From contig NC_083681.1 of the NCBI RefSeq assembly GCF_033118175.1, positions 19,238,001 to 19,302,000 on the forward strand: 64,000 bases of DNA, in the 5' to 3' direction. The notes beneath the pieces were generated by a model. That model did not search any database. It was not told the DNA's origin and saw only the letters and a program-made list of their open reading frames with translations. Below, one piece after another: positions 12,501 to 24,500 of the stretch. The stretch is from Dama dama. Lineage: Eukaryota > Chordata > Mammalia > Artiodactyla > Cervidae. The translations under genes were made by a program, and so were the position numbers. Position 1 is the stretch's first letter. Each line of letters starts with the position of its first letter.

Positions 12501-15500
12501 CATCTTTCTTATGAAAAAGTCTGTAGACTGTTATTGATATTTTCATTGGCCAGAAGGAGGAAATATTTTGTGTGTTTATGCCAATGTTAATTTTTAACTG
12601 AGCAAGAAAGTCTCTAATTGTTTTATATTGATTTTTAAAATTCTGTACATGGTAGAATGTAATGACTGTGATGTATTACAATATTAAATAATACAATATG
12701 TATTAAGTATTAAATTGACTGTAATATACATGACACTTTCAGCCATGTCCTAATGGTTTTTTATTGCTAGAAGTACGATGTGGGCAGGGATAAATATAAT
12801 AATAAAAGTTGTTGTTTGGTCACTAAGTCATGTCCATCTCTTTTGTGACCCCATGGACTGCAGCACTTCAGGCTCCTGTCCATTAAATTTTCCAGGCAAG
12901 AATATTGGAGTGGGTTGCCATTTCCTTCTCTAGGCGATCTTCCCAACCCAGGATCTAACCCACGTCTCCTGCATTGGCAGGTGGATTCTTTACAACCAAG
13001 CCACCAGGGAAGCCCATAATAAATAAAGATTACAGTTTATAAAATGATCATTTTAACTGCATTGTAAAATCTCTCCTTTGAGTTTGCAGTTTACTGTTCA
13101 ATATATATGGTTATTTGATTTGAAATGTAGCTTCATCGTGTGGATTAACCTATCAGCAAAGTTACTTATTTAAATATTTTGTGAAATTGCCAAATTTAGC
13201 AATTAAAACCTAGAAAACTCCTCTGCATACTTTTCTAAAATTTACCTTATTGTTTTTGTGAGGAGATGACTTAATTTATACTGATGACTTAACATATACA
13301 GATCAATGGTAACTCCTGAACCAGGGTTATTGAATAGTTTTTTCAGCAACACTCATCTAACTTCTTTTATTAGGGTATATTTAAGGAGGTAAATTCTGTT
13401 ACCTATATTGCTTTTTGAAGCCTCTCCAATGTCAAATCTCCTTTCTTTCATTTATAAAGTTACTACTTCTGTTCTTAACCAACAGCACATTGTCATTCAT
13501 TCCTTTGCTTAGTATTAAAATTGTCATTTAAAATTCATTTTTCTTTAAATGCAAATTGAGTACTAAGGTATTGTCATATTTATATACTTTATTAGGTGGA
13601 CCCCACAGGAGAATATGGGAATCTGGTGACTATAAAGTCATTTAAAGCAGAATTTCGTTTAGCAGGAGGTTTAAATTTACCAAAAATAATAGATTGTTTG
13701 GGCTCTGATGGAAAGGAAAGGAGACAACTTGTCAAGGTGAGACTTTGCTTTTGTGGTGTGGTTCCTAGTGGATTAATGAAAAACATCAGAGAAAAACTAA
13801 TAGATATTTTCTTCTTATTTTGGCTCTTTGGTTTTGTTCTTAATAATTACAGGTGAGGAAAACAAAGTAGAATTAAATTGTTCTCTAGAAGCAGAATGCT
13901 TTTCCTCATGGTTGGTTGAAGTGAAAGAATACTTTTTAAATGTGTAGACATGGTGAGGTTTAACCATCAGCCTACTTGTTGTGAAAAAAAATTTTTGTTG
14001 AGTGTTGCTTATTTTCTTGAATAGTTCAAGTTGAAGGCCCGTGCTTCAGTATCCTGGGTCTGACATTGTGCTAAGTGCTATTTTAAATGCACGCGAAAGG
14101 GATAGCACTCCTCTCTTACTCTGGTTTTAAGCTCTTTGGGCCTTGCTGGGAAGTAGCAGAGAGACAACAGTGCTCTTCCACCTTGGCGTTTTGCAATGTG
14201 CCCTTAAGTGGAGGCATTCCAGTTATTTTAGTTACAGAAGCAGCTGTGATGGGGAGTGGGGAAAGGTACTTCTTTTTTCTAAATTGGTCTACAGTGGTGT
14301 AGCTTATTCTAACACTATCCTTTTGTTCGTGTGTTGGTGTGTTACACTCACAAACGAAAGAATAGTATTAGGTCTTAATTACTTAAGAGACTGTTAAGGG
14401 GAGCACAGATCCTCTGATTTCCAAGTGCCCTTTGGCTGTCCTCAGATGACTTTGTGTGATTCTATAGTAAAGAAAATGAACTGTGCTTAGTTATTTGTGT
14501 TTTGATTATTCTGAAGGGCCGTGATGACCTGAGACAAGATGCTGTCATGCAGCAGGTTTTCCAGATGTGTAATACATTACTGCAGAGAAATACTGAAACC
14601 AGGAAGAGGAAATTGACTATTTGCACTTATAAGGTAACTTTTATTTCTGCTGCTTCATAAAGGACGTATGAAAGATGCCATTATTGAGGTAGGGGTCAGC
14701 AAATATTTTCCTGAAGGATAACATTTTAGACTTTGTGGGCCACATAGGTCTCTGTTGCATATTCTTTATTTATTTTTTTCCTTGATAGCCCTTTAAATCT
14801 GAAAGACCATTCTTAGCTCACAGGCTATACAAAAATAGTTTGGGACTGGGTTTGGTCCAAAGACCATATATTGCTAAGCTCTGATTTAAACAGTATTTTT
14901 CTTTTGTAAAAGTATACATTAATGTTAATTGCAGCAATTTTTTTGTTTCAAGAAATCTTGTTCCTGTAATCAGCTGAAGTATTTTCCCTTTATGTTTGAC
15001 CATTTGGCCTATTTCTGGTATAAAAGTGCTCTTTAGAAGAGAAGTGATGTTAAAAAGAAAATACTGATTCAGTGAAGAATACTTTATATAATGTAGGGTT
15101 TTAAAATTTTAAATATGCTAGTTTTTGACTAGGTAATACATTTGCATGGTTCAAAAATCCAATAATAGAAAAAGGTATAAAAAGGGAAGCCTTCTCTCAC
15201 CCTTTTCCCTTTCCCTGTCAACCTCATGCCCCACCATCTCTTACCCTTGTAAGTACCGTTTTCATTTGTTTCCAGTGTTACACGAATAGAATATATGACT
15301 GCTGCCGCTGCTGCTGCTAAGGCGCTTCAGTCGTGTCCGACTCCATAGACGGCAGCCCACTGGGCTCCCTGTCCCTGGGATTCTCCAGGCAAGAACACTG
15401 CAGTGGGTTGCCATTTCCTTCTCCAGAATATATGACTATAATTCCTTATTTCCCCCCTTTCCTAGAGTAGAGACAACAATATTTTTTTAGCTCAGCAGTA

Positions 15501-18500
15501 TATTATAGAAAGTTTTTGCTTTTTTAATAGCTGTTCTGTGCATTAGTACATAATTATCACATATTAGTACATAAATTAGTACATAAATATCACATATATG
15601 ATATTAGTCCTTATCATATAAAATAGGCACTTGGGTCACATGGTCCTTCCTATAGCAAGTGGTGCTGTGCTGCAGTAAATAACATTGGACGTATTTCATA
15701 TATGCACCGGTAAATCTGTGGGGCAGATTTCCTAAAGTTGGATTGATGGGTAACAGTAAATGCACCTGTAATTTGGTAGATATTATCAGATTACCTTCAA
15801 TAGAGGGATGTCCCAATTGCATTTCCTCCAGCAATTTGTGTGAGAAGATAATTCTTAAGTCACATTATTCTATTAATTTAATCATATTTGACCCTTACAT
15901 GAATGCTCATCTAGCACATTTGCATTTTTAAAAATTGCAATAAACCTTCATTTTGAAGGACTTGTTTTCTATAGGTGTTCCTTTCTGGTTTCATTCCTGT
16001 ATGTCCTATTTGCCCTTGATTCTTCTGTCACTGCTGTAACAAGGCTTATTTATTTATTTGTTGTTTCTATTTCTATGAAGATATAAACAAATTAAGATAA
16101 TTACTGTGTATTAGTAGAGAAGCAGTCTTTCAGAGACACTTAGGATCGTCCCATATCTGTTTCTTAAACCTGCACAATGGTATATAAACAACAAGTGTTT
16201 ATTTTCTCAAGCAAGTTAACCCTACTTAAACTTGAGGTATCCCAACCATCAACTAAGATTAGTTTAAAAATATAATTAAAAAATACAATAATGTTTATAA
16301 TGTGAATAAGCTGCTTAGGTGGAGAAGACAATGGCAACCCACTCCAGTACTCTTACCTGGAAAATCCTATGGACGGAGGAGCCTGGTAGGCTGCAGTCCA
16401 TGGGGTCTCGAAGAGTCGGACAGGACTGAGTGACTTCACTTTGACTTTTCACTTTCATGCATTCGAGAAGGCAACGGCAACCCACTCCAGTGTTCTTGCC
16501 TGGAGAATCCCAGGGACGGGGGAGCCTGGTGGGCTGCCGTCTACGGGATCACACAGGGTTGGACACGACTGAAGCGACTTAGCAGCAGCAGCAGCAGCTG
16601 CTTAGGATTAATGATAATAAGAAAGATGCAAGACTGAAAAAATTATACAAATGTAACAAGAAAGAAAAAAGGAAAATTAGGATAAGGTAAAAGTACCACA
16701 TAAATGGGAAGACACTGAAAAATGTCAGCTGATTTCAAATTAGCACAGACAATGAAATTCCAGTAAAAATTTTGGAATGTGGAAACATGATGTAAAAGTT
16801 TATCTTGAAAAATATATTGGTGAGAATGACTGAAATGTCTTTGATAAAAGCAATGCGTGAAAGTGGACTCTGTCCAGTCATATGAAACCAAAGTAGCCTT
16901 GACAGATGTTTATATATACATGTGTAAGAAATCAGTATATAGCTTTGACATAAAGTTCTTTAAATGCTATTAACTCTGAGTATGATGGGATTATGGGTAG
17001 TACCTGTTTTTTAAATATAGTTTGAATTGCCCTCAATGAACATTTTTTTAATTATAAAAATAATTGTTAAATTAAAAACACCAAATAGTTAGGGGAGCAG
17101 GGAAAAAGAAATTAGATCTACCCGCCAAAATTCTGATTGAGTCAGGCTATTGTAACTGAAAACTGAGATTTTTTTAGAGCTTCTTAACTGCCTACAGAAA
17201 TAAAAATATAAAACTCACTTATTAGTTGGATGAAGTTGAAGAGTGGAAGAGCATTTTAAAAAAGCACACTTTTTTCTTACTTTCAAATTTGTGAGAAATT
17301 TGTCACATGAAACTTTATTGTTAACTTGATGCTTTCTAGTACCAGTTAGCAAAAAGCGAGTTCTCATGGAATGCTAAGAGCAAAAGTTAAAATTAAAGAT
17401 CTGTGAAATCTGTTCTTTGATATGATTTAGATCAGTGCTACTCAAATTTAGCAGGCATTCTAGTCCCTGGAAGGGTCTGTTAAAACACAGATTGCTGAGC
17501 TCCTAAAATTTCTAATTCTAGGATGGAGCCTGAGAATATGCATTTCTAGCCAGGTACCAAGTGATGCTGATGCATCTGCAGTTTAGGAACCACACTTTGA
17601 GACCCAACAGTCTAGTTAATTTGCCATCTATTGATTTAGCTTCATTGTAGGAGAAAGTTGATGAGCTTTTAACTGTCTCCTCTGATTGCTCAGACATTTT
17701 TAGAGGGCAGATATTCAATAACATGAATGAAAGGGAAGTTTTATGCTCTAAATGCTAGACTTTTAGATAGCAAAGGTGATGACTAAAGAGCTGGGATCCA
17801 ATATGTTGCAACATATTTGGGCTATAAGTGCCCAATCACTTCAGTTTTGTCCAACTCTTTGCATCCCTGTGGACTGTAACCCACTAGGCTCCCCTGTCCA
17901 TGGGGTTTTCTTGGCAAGAATACTGAAGTGGGGTGTCATGCCGTCTTCCAGAGGATCTTCCTGAACCAGGGATCGAACCTACATCTCCTGCATTGTAGGT
18001 AGATTCTTTACCACTGAGCCACCAAGGAAGCCCTTGGGCTATAGGGTCACCTGGTTTTCTCAGAAAGCAGCTCAGGCTTCCAAGCAAATAACACAATTTA
18101 GCTTCCAGAGTTCATTGCTATAAAGCATGAGACAAGACCTTGAGCTAAAATATTTTGAAGGCAAACCTTGTAACTTTTTAAATATCTTATTTTCACAGAT
18201 AACTGTTTTACTAATTAAATAGTGGAATTATTTAATGTTATATGTTTGAATATTAAAAAATGACCTCTTGGAAGACTGCATGATCCCAAGGCAGGGGGCA
18301 CAGGTTTAAGCTCTCTCAGGGAACTGGATGCCACAAACCACAGCTAAGAAATCATCCACATGTCACAGCTAAGAGTTTTAACACATTGCAACTAAAGATC
18401 CTACTTGCCATAATGAAGATCAAAGATCCCATGTGCTGCAGCTAAGACCTGGCACAGCTAAGTAAATTAAAAAATAATAATAATAAAAATTTTAAATGAC

Positions 18501-21500
18501 CCCTAAATATGAGAGTTTGGGTTTGACTTTATTGTTTAGAATTGTACTATTGGGCCAATAAATCTATATTATTTTGAGACTACTCCAGAAATGTGAAAGC
18601 TGTGTTGTAGCTTTGTTGCTTGTTGGTCTTGATTTCAGTTAAAGGTTCCTGGAAGTACTGTATGGTATGTAGTGAAGCAGTCTGCCTAGTCTTCTGTGGA
18701 GTCATTCCCAATCTGTCATTCAGTCTTCTTGTGATCATTGTGACAAAAGCAGGGTCACTGACTGCCTGGAATTAACTCTTGGTACCCAAGTGTGGCTCAG
18801 TGGTAAGGAATCTGCCTGCCAATGCAGGAGATGTGGGTTTGATCCTTGAGTCAGGAAGATCCCCTGGAGAAAGAAACGGCAACCCCCCTCCAGTATTCTT
18901 GCCTGGGAAATCCCATGGACAGAGGAGCCTGGCAGGCTATAGTCCGCGGGGTGGCAAAGAGTCAGACACGACTTAGTGACTGAACGACAACAACAAAGAC
19001 AACAACCCAAATGTCAACACGCAGCCTCAAAGGAGAGACCTGTATATTGAGGAACACAAGATATCAGAGAGAATCACATGGGGATAAAGGAAGACAAAGT
19101 TTGTATTGTTTTTGCTGGCACTGAGACATGGCCCTCCGATAACCAGAATTCGTGTGACTGGGCTAATTTATCTCTACCAAAACTACAGTTTTACAAAGTA
19201 TGTTGAACAACTTGCCTAAAATCTTAGCTATGAAAGGATTCATTTTTAAAATCAGTGTTTTATAAACAACATTTAAATGCTGAAAGAAGCTTTGTACTTA
19301 ATTCTTCATTATGCCTTGTGAAAAACATTGCCATTTGCCTTTTGAAACTTGAGTTCAATGTTTTTTTACGTCAGCCAGCATCACAGTTGAACTCTGAAAT
19401 GAGGTAGAAAAAAGCCAACCTACTCATTTCTCCATCAGTCTCTTAACAAAAGACAAGGGTTTGATTTTTTTCCCTCACAACTAGATAGTAATAGAGAGTA
19501 ATTTTAGAAAAGAGATCTTTGATGGAATATATTAGGAGGTAAGGATGTGATCAAGCATTAGGGCCACAGCTAGCTCAAAGTCAAAGATAAAGCTGGATTT
19601 TCTGGGAGGAAGGCATTTAGAGGTACTTAAGCAGGAAGGAAAATAAGTTGGAAAGACTATGAGATCTGTTTGTTCATTTGTTCAGTAATTGTTTATTTAC
19701 TTGTCTAGGGGTATATTAGATACTCTACCAGGTGCTGGGGATATAAAAGTCATAAAACATAGTCTTAGTTCCTAAGAAGCTTATAGTCTACCAGGGGAAA
19801 CAGACAAACAATTGCAATGCAGAGTGTTAAGTGCATTTTTGGAGAATGAAAAGAGCTGAAGATGAGGAATCATGCTTATCTTTAAGACCACTGGGGAAGA
19901 CCCAGGCTGAGGGCAGGAACAGGCTCCAATGCTGCCTGGGGAGAGAAAAGGAAGAGACTTGGCCACCAACTCCCAGTGGACCCTCAATACAAGGCCATCA
20001 CCCCAGGGTCACTGTGACTTACCGGAGCAAGTGGAGCCTCCTGGGCCAGGGTTCTTCTAGCTCCTTTTTCATTGTACCCAAGTAGGAGACCTTACCACAC
20101 TAACAGGCAGCCAGAACCTGTTCCATTGTTGCCTACTAAAATGCCTGTGATCTAGCACTGCTCCCGAGATTACGTCCCTGCCCCTAAAGAGGGGGCCTTG
20201 TTTTGGGAGCTTCTCGGCCCTGAGAGTGAGCACAGGCTCGGGAAGGATACACAGCATGGGACTCACAGTCACTGGGCTCCTTCTGCCTGGAGACAGTTAA
20301 ACATCTGAGGGAGGATGGGAAGAAAGGAGGGACCAGCCTTCTCCGCCCTGCCTCATTTGCTCCTATAAGAAAAGCGATGAGTAGCCTGAGACCCTTGGTA
20401 CCAGGGCCTATTCTGTGCCCATGATCCTTGGCAAACCCTTCCACTCACCCCTTTAACCAGGGTGGGTGGGTGGGTACAGGGCAAAAGGAAGCCTGAAGCC
20501 CTGAAAAAGGCTTTAAAACACAAATCTTTTGCAAAGGCTCCTCTTAGGAACTTCAGGGCATGGCTCCTGTTCTGCCAGACTCCAGGACTTAGGCCTGTCA
20601 ACATCTGGGAGCTTAGGGTCTTAGGATTTGAGCAGCAGTGTTTTCCTAAGGCTGAGCCCCACCAACTAGCTCATCCAGAACTAGCCTCATTTTGGTATCT
20701 TTGAGACAGGGTGCTGGCCCTGAGCCTGCTCATCTAGAGAGGACAGTCATAAAGGGCTCAAGGCCCAGACTCTGTAAAAACTGAGGGGGAGCCCACATGG
20801 GAGGGGCATGCACCCTGCTGTGGGATCGCAGCTGCCGGGACCGCTTCAGGGGGAGGGGCGGGGGGGCAGGAGACAGTAGGGGTATGCGCAGGCAAGGGGT
20901 GGGGAGTGGTGGCTGAGGACTGAAGCACTGAATGCCGATTTTGTTTCACTGCAGGGCTTTTCACTTCCCTCTGCCTGTAATACTCTTTCTTCAGATCTCT
21001 GCATGAACTTTTACCTTAGGTTATTATTCTTTCAGGCTTTTCTCCAATGTCACCTCTTCGGAGATGCCTTTTCTGACCATATAAAAAAGTATCTGTTACT
21101 TTTTTAAATGTTTGTTTTGTTCTGTTATACTTGTTATCTGGTGTCATTAAATGTCTATTAGTGTGTGTGTTCCCACACCAGAACGAAGCTTTGTAAGGAC
21201 ATGTTCTTCATCTGCCTCATTGCTGCTCTCAGTGCCCTAGCATCATGTGTAAGACTTAATATATTCTCAGAAAACATAGTTAATAAATTAATGGAATATC
21301 TTCCATGTTAAGACGTAACATAAAATAATAAAACATATTTGAGTATATTAAAATTTAAAATGTATAGAATTAAAGATACTATAAAGACAGGTGGCTGAGA
21401 AAGCAAATTTTTAAATGTTGATAACAAAAAGGGTTGTTATTAATAACAAGGGATTTATGTACAGAATATGGATATAGCTATTACAGACCAGTGATAAAAA

Positions 21501-24500
21501 GACAAGCCATGAAAGAAAAAAAGGGTGAAGAATACAAACAGGCAGTTCACAAGAAGAAAACATTTGAATAGCCAATGAGCCTATTAAATTGTACTCAGCT
21601 TTCCTGGGAATCTGGAAAATACAGATGAAAACCACAATAAGATACTATTACACACCTCTTGTATTGGCAAAATGTGGAAGTCTTGATAAATACTACATGT
21701 TAGGAGGTTATAGAATAGACTCTGCTAATGGGTATATAAATTGGTAAAACTACTTTGGATAGTTATTTGCCAGTATATGTTAACTAAGTTGAAGATGTAT
21801 GTCCCAAATGACCCAGCTCTTCAATTTCCAGGTACATGCATACCCTAGAAAAACTGAAATATATTCATTATTAGACTAATTCATAGCAGCATTGGGGAAA
21901 TCTAGAAACAATGTAAATGTTAATCAGTATTCCAATTGTATAAATTGGATAATTATGGTATATTTATACAATGCAGAGTTGTTAAAACAAATGATTTAGG
22001 GTTAAATGTACTAACATAGTTAAAGGTATTAATAAAATAGTGTTGATTGAGAAAAAAGCAATTGCAAAACATACATGCAGTATAAATATCTTTATTTAAA
22101 GCTTGCAGTTACATATATATACATGCTGTGCTGAATTGCTTCAGTCGTTTCTCACTCTGTGCAGCCCTATGGACTGCAGCCTTCCAGGTTCCTCTGTCCA
22201 TGGAATTCTCCAGGCAAGAACACTGGAGTGAGTTGCCATGCCGTCCTCCAGGGGACCTTCCCTAGCCAGGGATTGAAACCACAGCTCCTGTGCCTCCTGC
22301 GTTGCAGGCAGATTCTTTACTGCTGAGCCACCAGGGAAGCCCTACATATATATATATATATACACATATATGTGTATATATAAAGCTTTGAAATAAAAGT
22401 ACTATATACCCCAAAATATGTGAACATGATAAGCAAGGTAGCCGTCATCTTGTTGGTATGGAGGGGCCACAGGGTCAGTGAGGAGTACAAAGGGAGTTTT
22501 GTCTCTTTCCCAGCAAATAAGAAAAATCTTAGATTTCATAAAGCTGTTTAGTAGGTAAAAGGGTGTTTATATTATTTTATACTTTTATGTATATTTATAA
22601 TGTCATAATTTTTAATCATTTTAATCTTTCTAGTAAAAGTGCTCATTTTACAGTATGTTTAAGAATACATTTCCTCTTGGTGTAGCTAATGAGACTACAA
22701 AGCAAGAATACATACACTTTCAATTATTAAAGTATACCCAAATTAAGACTACATTTGATGTCTTCCAAAGTGAAATTCTTTGAATTTGATATTAAAGTTA
22801 TAAGGAAAGCAAAGTGCTAGAAGGACTAACCTAAGTATGGCTTGGTCCGTCACAGATGATGAGTACAATTAACAGGATTGACCCCTCAGAGAATCCTGAA
22901 AATTGAGAGAAGAGCAGGTTCTTAGACGTCTAAGGATCAGGCTAGAAAATCTTACTGTTTGAGCTCGTTTATTTTCAGTTGCTTTCTTCCTATGGACAGA
23001 AAAGTAGTAATGCAACTTGAAAAAATGCTTCACACTGACTCTGATAATTAAATTATCTTCACATGCTCTTTAACGCCTATCCATAATCAAAAGGTATTTA
23101 ATCTGTAACTTCAGGTGGTTCCCCTTTCTCAGCGAAGCGGTGTTCTTGAATGGTGCACAGGAACTGTCCCTATTGGTGAATTTCTTGTTAACAATGAGAA
23201 TGGTGCTCATAAAAGATACAGGCCAAAGGATTTCAGTGCCAGTCACTGCCAAAAGAAAATGATGGTGAGTAACATTCAAACACATATGTTATTGCAAGAT
23301 TATCTGGTAGCTTATTAAAATTGACAGTTATCAAATATTTTGGAATGTAAAAAGTTTTAATTTCATCAGGTAATTGTATAAGACAGTATGCTTACTAGAA
23401 TGAAAGTTTGTGTGAATGAAAAAGGAAAGTTTTTAAACTATGTTGTACCAACCCTTGTCGGATGAGAGTGTTTGCCAGTTTGCTTCCAATTTGGGGTAAG
23501 GTAATTCTTAACAAACAAAATACTAACTAAAACCAAAAAAGAAAAAGTTATGAAAGAGAGAGAGACTTTCCAAGACTTTTGCCACATCACATCACACTGG
23601 CCATCTGGTGTGACATTCATTGACCCAATCAGTGACATTTATTGAATGTCTCCTCTTTATTGGGTTCTATGGTAGGACTTCACAATTATAAGTAATCACT
23701 ATCATACTTATCCCATTTTAAGATGAAAAGAAGTTCTGAGAATTTAGCTTCCTCCAGGTCAATGAACTAATAAATAATGGAACAAAGATTTAAACCTTGT
23801 CTGTCCAACTCTAAAATCTATTTACTTTTTCTTTTGTTGTGCTTTCTGTTACACATTTTTTAAAAATGTATGGTAAAGCACTATAGGGATTGTGATGGAA
23901 GGGTTTGTGTAGGGACAGAGGACGAAGTGATCAGTTCTACCTGGGACAGGAAAGAGTGGAGAGAATCAGATTCAAGACTTGGTGGTCCAGTGGTTAAGAA
24001 CTGATCTTCCAAAGCAAGGGACGTGGATTTGATCCCTGGTCTGCCCTCTAAAAATGTCTGAGCAATCAGAGGAGACAGTTAAAAGTTCATCAACTTTGTC
24101 CTACATGCTGATGGGCAGCTAAGCCCATGTGCCGCAGCTAGAGGGAAGCCCTCTTGCTACAATGAAAGATCCTGTGTACTGCAACTAAGAGCTAACCCGC
24201 CAAATAAACAATAGACAAATATTTATTTTTAAAAAAGACTTCATAGAGGAGATGGTGTTTGAGGTGAGTTTTATAAATGAATTGGTTTTCCAGGAAGAAG
24301 GAACATAGAAGCAAAAGGGGAGGAGGCACGGACAGGCAGGTAAAGATGGCAAAGCCTTAGTTTTTGAGGAGGGATAGATGAGACTGAAGCAGTAGTCATT
24401 AGTCAAAAAGTGGAGGGTTGCTTCATGAAATGTTAAGAAATTTGCACTTTATCCTGTAAGCAATAGAGAACCCTTGAGAAGTATAGTAATATCAGATTGG

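Noticed and set aside
14087..14397. Possible extra exon between ATM exons 55 and 56
   Set aside because: The ORFs have no homology to ATM, no proper acceptor/donor pair in frame, and exons 55 and 56 join without a gap.
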